DNA of 64,000 nt, from contig NC_071343.1 in assembly GCF_027744825.2 (NCBI RefSeq), positions 10,742,366 through 10,806,365 of the forward strand, written 5' to 3'. Below, one piece after another: positions 59,111-64,000 of this stretch (its first letter is position 1; each line of letters begins with the position of its first letter). The notes beneath the pieces were generated by a model. It worked only from the letters and a program-made list of their open reading frames with translations, had not been told where the DNA came from and made no database searches. The position numbers and the translations under genes were made by a program. The DNA comes from Synchiropus splendidus (Eukaryota > Chordata > Actinopteri > Syngnathiformes > Callionymidae).

Positions 59111-59513
59111 CTTCCATCCCATGTAGCGTTCCAGGCAGGGGGAGTTGATAACGCATCGTACAGAAGGTCCCGCGAGGCGCGCAGTATAGGTTCGAAAACG
59201 CTCCTCACTACATTACATTGAATTTATTTGAAAGGTATTAAATAACAATTGACACATTGTTACATGAAGAGCCAAATAAGTGACATGCCATCGGTGACCA
59301 ACCGCTAACCTCCATCTTTCTTTCACGTGTTGCTCTTGGCGTCAGGATACATTGCAGAAGGCGGAACATGTGCTTCAACTCAAACACTAATGCACCAACA
59401 TGCAACACTGAACACATTTTGCTTCCCTGATTGACTTTTGGTACTTTATCTCACCACTTCCAACTCTTTTTTTTCTTTTGAACGGTTTGGCATTTTTACA
59501 CAGTAACATGTTG

Positions 59514-59549
59514 TTGATGCAGTTGATGCAGTTGATACAGTTGATGCAT
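59514..59549. repeat. 9-bp tandem repeat, four units
   Basis: TTGATGCAG, TTGATGCAG, TTGATACAG, TTGATGCAT in perfect 9-bp register. Confidence 0.9.
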
Positions 59550-60659
59550 TGATTTTTATTTATTTATTTCTATCCTTACTTCACACGCCCTTTATTTAAT
59601 GTATCATAAGCTCAATATTCCATTCCCTTTTCCTTCAGATCAACAGGTGTGAGTACAGAAGTAGTTGCTCCCAACAACCCTTGCCTTATTGTCTTTTGGA
59701 CTTCTGTTTTTGTTCGTATCTCGGCCACTTGTTCTACCCTTCTTCGACTGAATCCTGGCTCCTCAGAGCTCTCGCATAGTGGAACCCTTGCATTTCTCGC
59801 TTGACCTTCCAGCATCGTGTGTTCCCTTGAAAGAAGCTGGAGGCAGCTCTCTTTTTGAACACGACCAGAGACAGGATTCAAGTATAACCTGGATCAAACA
59901 ACATTTTATGAAACTTCAAATCAACCTTTTGAGCTACAGATATATATGTGACACCCAGGTGTAACTGCTGGTTGCACACTCGGGTCTTTGGCTTCTACAC
60001 TGTCTCTGGCATGTGCCCTCTGCAACCGTGCCTGATGTACTTACTGTATGTACTGTACTGATGGACCTTGGCATAAAAGTCAAAGGAGAGTAGATGGAGT
60101 CCTTGGGTGCCCATGATAGAAAGTTTCAAGGCTGGAATAAAAATGAAGAATAACGTCCCTGACTCTGTAGATTCTTTATTTTCACCGACTGTTTTCTGCA
60201 GCGTCCTGCGGAGCCCACGCACCTCTGCTCTAAGTTTTTCTGCCATTAATCACGGGGAAATTTACTCAGGGCAGGGAAGTATCGATGACTCAGCAGGCGC
60301 ACAAAGTACACACAAGCTCAGCTGTTTTCAACTTTATTTGTTTCTGTTCCTGCTGTCAAGGAGAAGAACACTTGGAAGTCCAAAAAAAAAAAAAAGCTCC
60401 TTCCCCTCCAAGACGATGTTGGACGTATTGAGTCTTTGCTTTCATTGCAGCTGGCTGATAGGTCACAACAGATGGCGCTGTCTGTTTCCGCGAGGGTGAT
60501 GTTCAGCAGATATCGGGAAGTGTCGCAAGCAGAGCGGCATATCTGTGGCCCAATGACCCTGGCGTCCTGACAGTAGCGTGGCGGTGAAAGAGTCGGGCCA
60601 CAAATCAAATCATAACAGGAGCCAGGGCTCGGAGAAGAAAAAAAACACAACCCCCTTTC

Positions 60660-61070
60660 AGGTTACAAATGTAACCCAAAAACGTGCCTGATAATGGGAT
60701 GCGGAGCAGGACGGGACTGTAAAGCCCGTGTGCAAAGTCAGCTGAGCTGACCGGCGGGCCGCATGAGGGGATTGAAAAAGGCCTCATCGTCCTGGGAGCA
60801 CTTTTGACTTGGGGGATAATTAAAAGTGAACTGGCAGGCAGGGAGCCAGGGCAGACGTGGAGACAGCAGGCTGGAGTCCTGCCAAAGATCCCGAGCCGCC
60901 ACACGGCAGCAGCAGCAGCTACGTGACGTGGCAGAGCCGCTCTGTGCTGAGAGGCGCTCGCTCATGGAAAGCCTGCTCTGATTGCAGCTCTTTCCATTCT
61001 CCTTTCTCGCCAGTCACACTTCACCTGGATGGAATCAACTCCTCACCCCCTCCCCCCGCCTCTTATCTGC
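60660..61070. other. Unique GC-richer island, function unknown
   Basis: The segment is free of simple repeats and less AT-rich than its surroundings, with GGGGATAATTAAAAG and a (CAG)n-like run near 60905. It directly precedes the TATA-like box at 61074. It could be a promoter or an enhancer, and no coding frame in it is recognised. Confidence 0.25.
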
Positions 61071-61073
61071 TCG

Positions 61074-61082
61074 ACTATAAAA
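61074..61082 (+). promoter_or_regulatory. Strong TATA-box match in the gene-poor interval
   Basis: The plus strand reads CGACTATAAAAGGTTAAG, a near-consensus TATA box, preceded by a C-rich segment (CCCCCTCCCCCCGCC). About 75 bases further on, AACAAAATGAACTTCACAATG opens only a ten-codon frame. No gene downstream was recognised, so a non-coding transcript or chance are both possible. Confidence 0.25.
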
Positions 61083-61790
61083 GGTTAAGTGTTGACATGA
61101 TGAAATAGTGTGACTTGCAGTCGGTCTTGACTTCGGTCAGGGAGAACAAAATGAACTTCACAATGTGGACCTGTGCTGTTTAATGCTGAAGGCACAGGAT
61201 GCAGCCTTCCACTGTAAATCCTGGCCCTTGTGAATCTATTCCCCCCCCCAGGGTTTATGTTTAAATACACCTGTTTTGTGTTCGTAATAGTTTCGCTCTT
61301 CTTTGATAAACAGGAACACCAGCTGCTGTTTTAGACCTTTTTCATTGCTTTTTTTTCATTTTCTTTTCCCAATTTGCATAATCTCTCTCTGTAGAATATA
61401 TTTCCTTTTTGTTTAAATAAATTAAAATTATTATTATTATTTAAAAAATAATTTATTTGTAAATTTAATAATTGTTTTTTATGAATACATATTTTGGGGG
61501 AATATTGGGAATAAAGTGGACTACATACTTTTCATAATATTTCAACAAATGCATTTATGTTTTAATAATAAATAGTAACACATAGCAATAAAATACATGC
61601 AAGTATTAAAAAAATAAAACTCTGTTATAGTTTTCGGATTCCATGATGACCTGAAAACTATTGCTTTCTTCCTGCACTATAACTGTGAGAAAAAGTTATA
61701 GACTAATAGTTATATCTTGCCACCTTTAATGAAAAAGAGATAGAATTTCAATGCAGTTATTTATCTGAAGTTTCAAATGAACTGCAGGTT

Positions 61791-61813
61791 TTGAACCTGC
61801 AGTCACCATCCTT
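61791..61813. repeat. Perfect hairpin, 10-bp arms
   Basis: ACTGCAGGTT, a 3-base loop, then AACCTGCAGT. Confidence 0.8.
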
Positions 61814-63382
61814 CCACAAAAAACCCTGCTAAACGTTCCAGCCGCAATATAGCGTCACGTGACCTGAAAACTTTTATTGAACATTTCTTTTACACCATGC
61901 AGCTTAAAAAAACACCTTTAATTCCGTTCCGTTACTGCTGGCACGACACATCTTCAGAGGTGTAACAGGAATCAGGTCAGAGGTTTAAACACTACTGTAG
62001 CACTGGCAGAGAGTGGCTCTTATCTTATTTCCCTGTTGTGACATTTAAATCTTCCATAGCATCGCGAGGTCACATGTGAAGGAATGGATTTCACGGTATC
62101 TCATGTGACGGTAACAACCACTCAGAGATTAGCGCGTCTGAAAAGGAGGCCATGCAACGGTCTGTCCGCAATAGGACATCAGGGATCTGTTTAACAAATT
62201 CATCAAGGAGGACGTGGAAGGGACAGTGGCGGTCTATTTTTTTTGTTTTACTTTACGAGGACCCCCTCTCCTCTTATTCCAACTTTGCTATTCCCCTGCG
62301 GAGCTCCCTGCCACGGGGCAGTAAATGAGGTTCCCCCTGACATTTCCAAAGTATCAGGGTGTGCCGAATGGTAGTGGCATGCGAAGTGAGTCTAAAGCAG
62401 TGGCTGAACTTTTGAACCTGTCACCTCGCCTTTCTTCCCTGCAACTCCACGTGAACTCTGCCTGCTTTTGTATTACAAGCTCAAGATGGACTTTGTATGA
62501 ACTTTTCTCATTAACCTAATTCCCCCCGCGAGCGCATGCACGTATACGTTTTTTACTACCTTGGTCATCCTGCACGTGACGGGAGAGTTACTTCAGAGGC
62601 AGCTTCTGTTACGACTTGGAGCAGATGTGTGATCGGTTTCTGTGGGTAAATCGAGATTTAGAAGCGTATGAATTCACATTACGTTTTATTTAAAATGTTT
62701 CTCAACTTTGTCAGAAATGAATAGACAGAAGCGTCATATAAAAGGAGACAAACAATAACATAATCACTATCCACATATACTGTCATTCATATTAAATAAT
62801 TTGACTTGATATAAAATGTTTTTTCTCATAGACGCAGCATCCATGTCACCAACAGAAGTCATATTTCAACACATTGCACCAAAGAAGAATTTCCCACGTT
62901 GAAGCGGTCCATTTTAAAGCCCACAGGACATGACAGCGCTTTTCGTTGGTTCGTGCCGATGGCACAGCGGAATGCGTTAACCAACGGCGGTTACTCAGTT
63001 TTCCTGTGTTTATTTAAAAATGCCAGTGACACAGTTTTGCCAATGAAAGATGCTGTTCTCTGAGGGCACGAAGACCTGTTGCATCCCATGTCCCACGGGA
63101 ACTGAAGATGAAGCTGCAATGTCTTTCAATTTGGTGTTACGTGGAGCACTTCTGCACACCGTTGTCGATGTCTCTTTTTATGAGCGACCATGGCACAGCC
63201 CCAACATTAATGATCTTTTCTTATTGCTACTGTAGGTCCCCACAACCTGGCCTCAAATAAGATGTATGGACTGAGCTTTTCTGAAACTCAAGCAGTGGCA
63301 GCTGTTCCAAAAGGAATTATTAGTGTTGCTGTAGGTAAAGGCATTGCTGGTAAAAACTAAACCTATGAAGCCAATAAAAATC

Positions 63383-63417
63383 TGAACCATAGCTTCTTCA
63401 CCTGAAGCTATGGTTCA
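63383..63417. repeat. Perfect hairpin, 14-bp arms
   Basis: TGAACCATAGCTTC, a 7-base loop, then GAAGCTATGGTTCA, with no mismatch, followed by an A-rich stretch. It is too short for a microRNA precursor. There is no clear GC-rich stem or U run typical of a transcription terminator. Confidence 0.85.
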
Positions 63418-64000
63418 TAAAAAATAAGAAAATTAAGGTTACGTTTGTTTTTCGAAACACGCAGCACCCAAGTGGAGCCATAGTCTTCATATTCAGCAAA
63501 TATTTCATGACAAACACTTTCTCAAACCTGACCCTGTATGTTGCCGGTTTTGAAACGAATTCCAACAATTTGTGAGTTCACATCTGTTATCATGGCTAAC
63601 AACAATGTAATAATTGTCTATAATAATAAATAAAACAACTTACTCCATGCGAAGAATTATATTTATATACTACTATACACACGCTATACTTGTAGCGTGT
63701 GTTTCTCAATACAAATTTCCTGTCACTCTTTCCGATCATTACGCAGCCTTGAGTGAGGTGGCCATTTGGGAAACCATGTTATGGTGATGCCAAGCCAGTA
63801 TGTGAGATTAGATCACTGAAAAAAAATGGTTTCACAGTGGGGCCCCTTTAACATAAATCCTCAAAACCCATTTTTGAGTGAGATGTCAAAGACGACAGGT
63901 GCTCTCTTTGTTTTTGAGACACAAAAAAGTGTTTTTGTCTGCTGTGTCTGATGAAACAGTGAACAGAAAAACTGGGGTCGTATGACCTTTTTTTTTACAT

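Larger units (their letters stand above)
61150..64000. other. AT-rich intergenic DNA with two perfect hairpins
   Basis: No gene is recognised. The part at 61410-61620 is extremely AT-rich. Perfect short hairpins occur at 61791-61813 and 63383-63417. The segment 62000-62300 is unique and could be a conserved element. Confidence 0.35.

Overview
The window looks like nuclear DNA of a teleost fish, probably a spiny-rayed (percomorph) species. The only gene recognised with confidence is an IGFBP5-type insulin-like growth factor binding protein whose exon breaks match the vertebrate gene. The rest is AT-rich, repeat-strewn non-coding DNA with fish-type repeats: Gypsy-style LTRs beginning TGTCA and ending TGACA, an RTE/Rex-like LINE, many short foldback DNA transposons and long AT, TG and TATC/TGTC microsatellites. 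The exact species cannot be told from the sequence.

Layout. Bases 1-605 are the end of a Gypsy-type LTR. A complete solo LTR with a perfect 5-bp target duplication lies at 2843-3489. The igfbp5 gene occupies about 7.4-24.5 kb on the minus strand: putative TATA box near 24.55 kb, exon 1 at 24171-23838, an 11.4-kb intron 1, exon 2 at 12407-12193, a 77-bp intron 2, exon 3 at 12115-11996, a 1.27-kb intron 3, exon 4 at 10726-10589, then a long 3' UTR ending perhaps near 7.4 kb. The four coding exons join in frame into 268 residues with all 18 expected cysteines. Introns 1 and 3 hold several transposon remnants.

From 24.7 to 64 kb I find no convincing gene. This fits the large gene-poor interval that lies upstream of IGFBP5 in vertebrates. 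It contains a family of TIR elements starting TGATGGGCT, a nested foldback family with CTCACTCCCAAGG termini, a 486-bp tetranucleotide array, a pair of Tigger/pogo-like elements in opposite orientation, a recent 230-bp tandem duplication, a 5'-truncated RTE/Rex-like LINE with one in-frame stop, and three unassigned ORFs of 109-190 codons. One of these has a poly(A) signal 23 bases after its stop. Several unique stretches rich in homeobox-like or GATA-like sites could be long-range enhancers of igfbp5, but that is inference.

No RNA gene, CRISPR array, bacterial-style operon or clearly new multigene system was seen. The observations most worth checking are the foldback families, the small ORF with its own poly(A) signal, the 27-base A tract just after the igfbp5 stop codon, and the hairpin at the edge of the 230-bp duplication.
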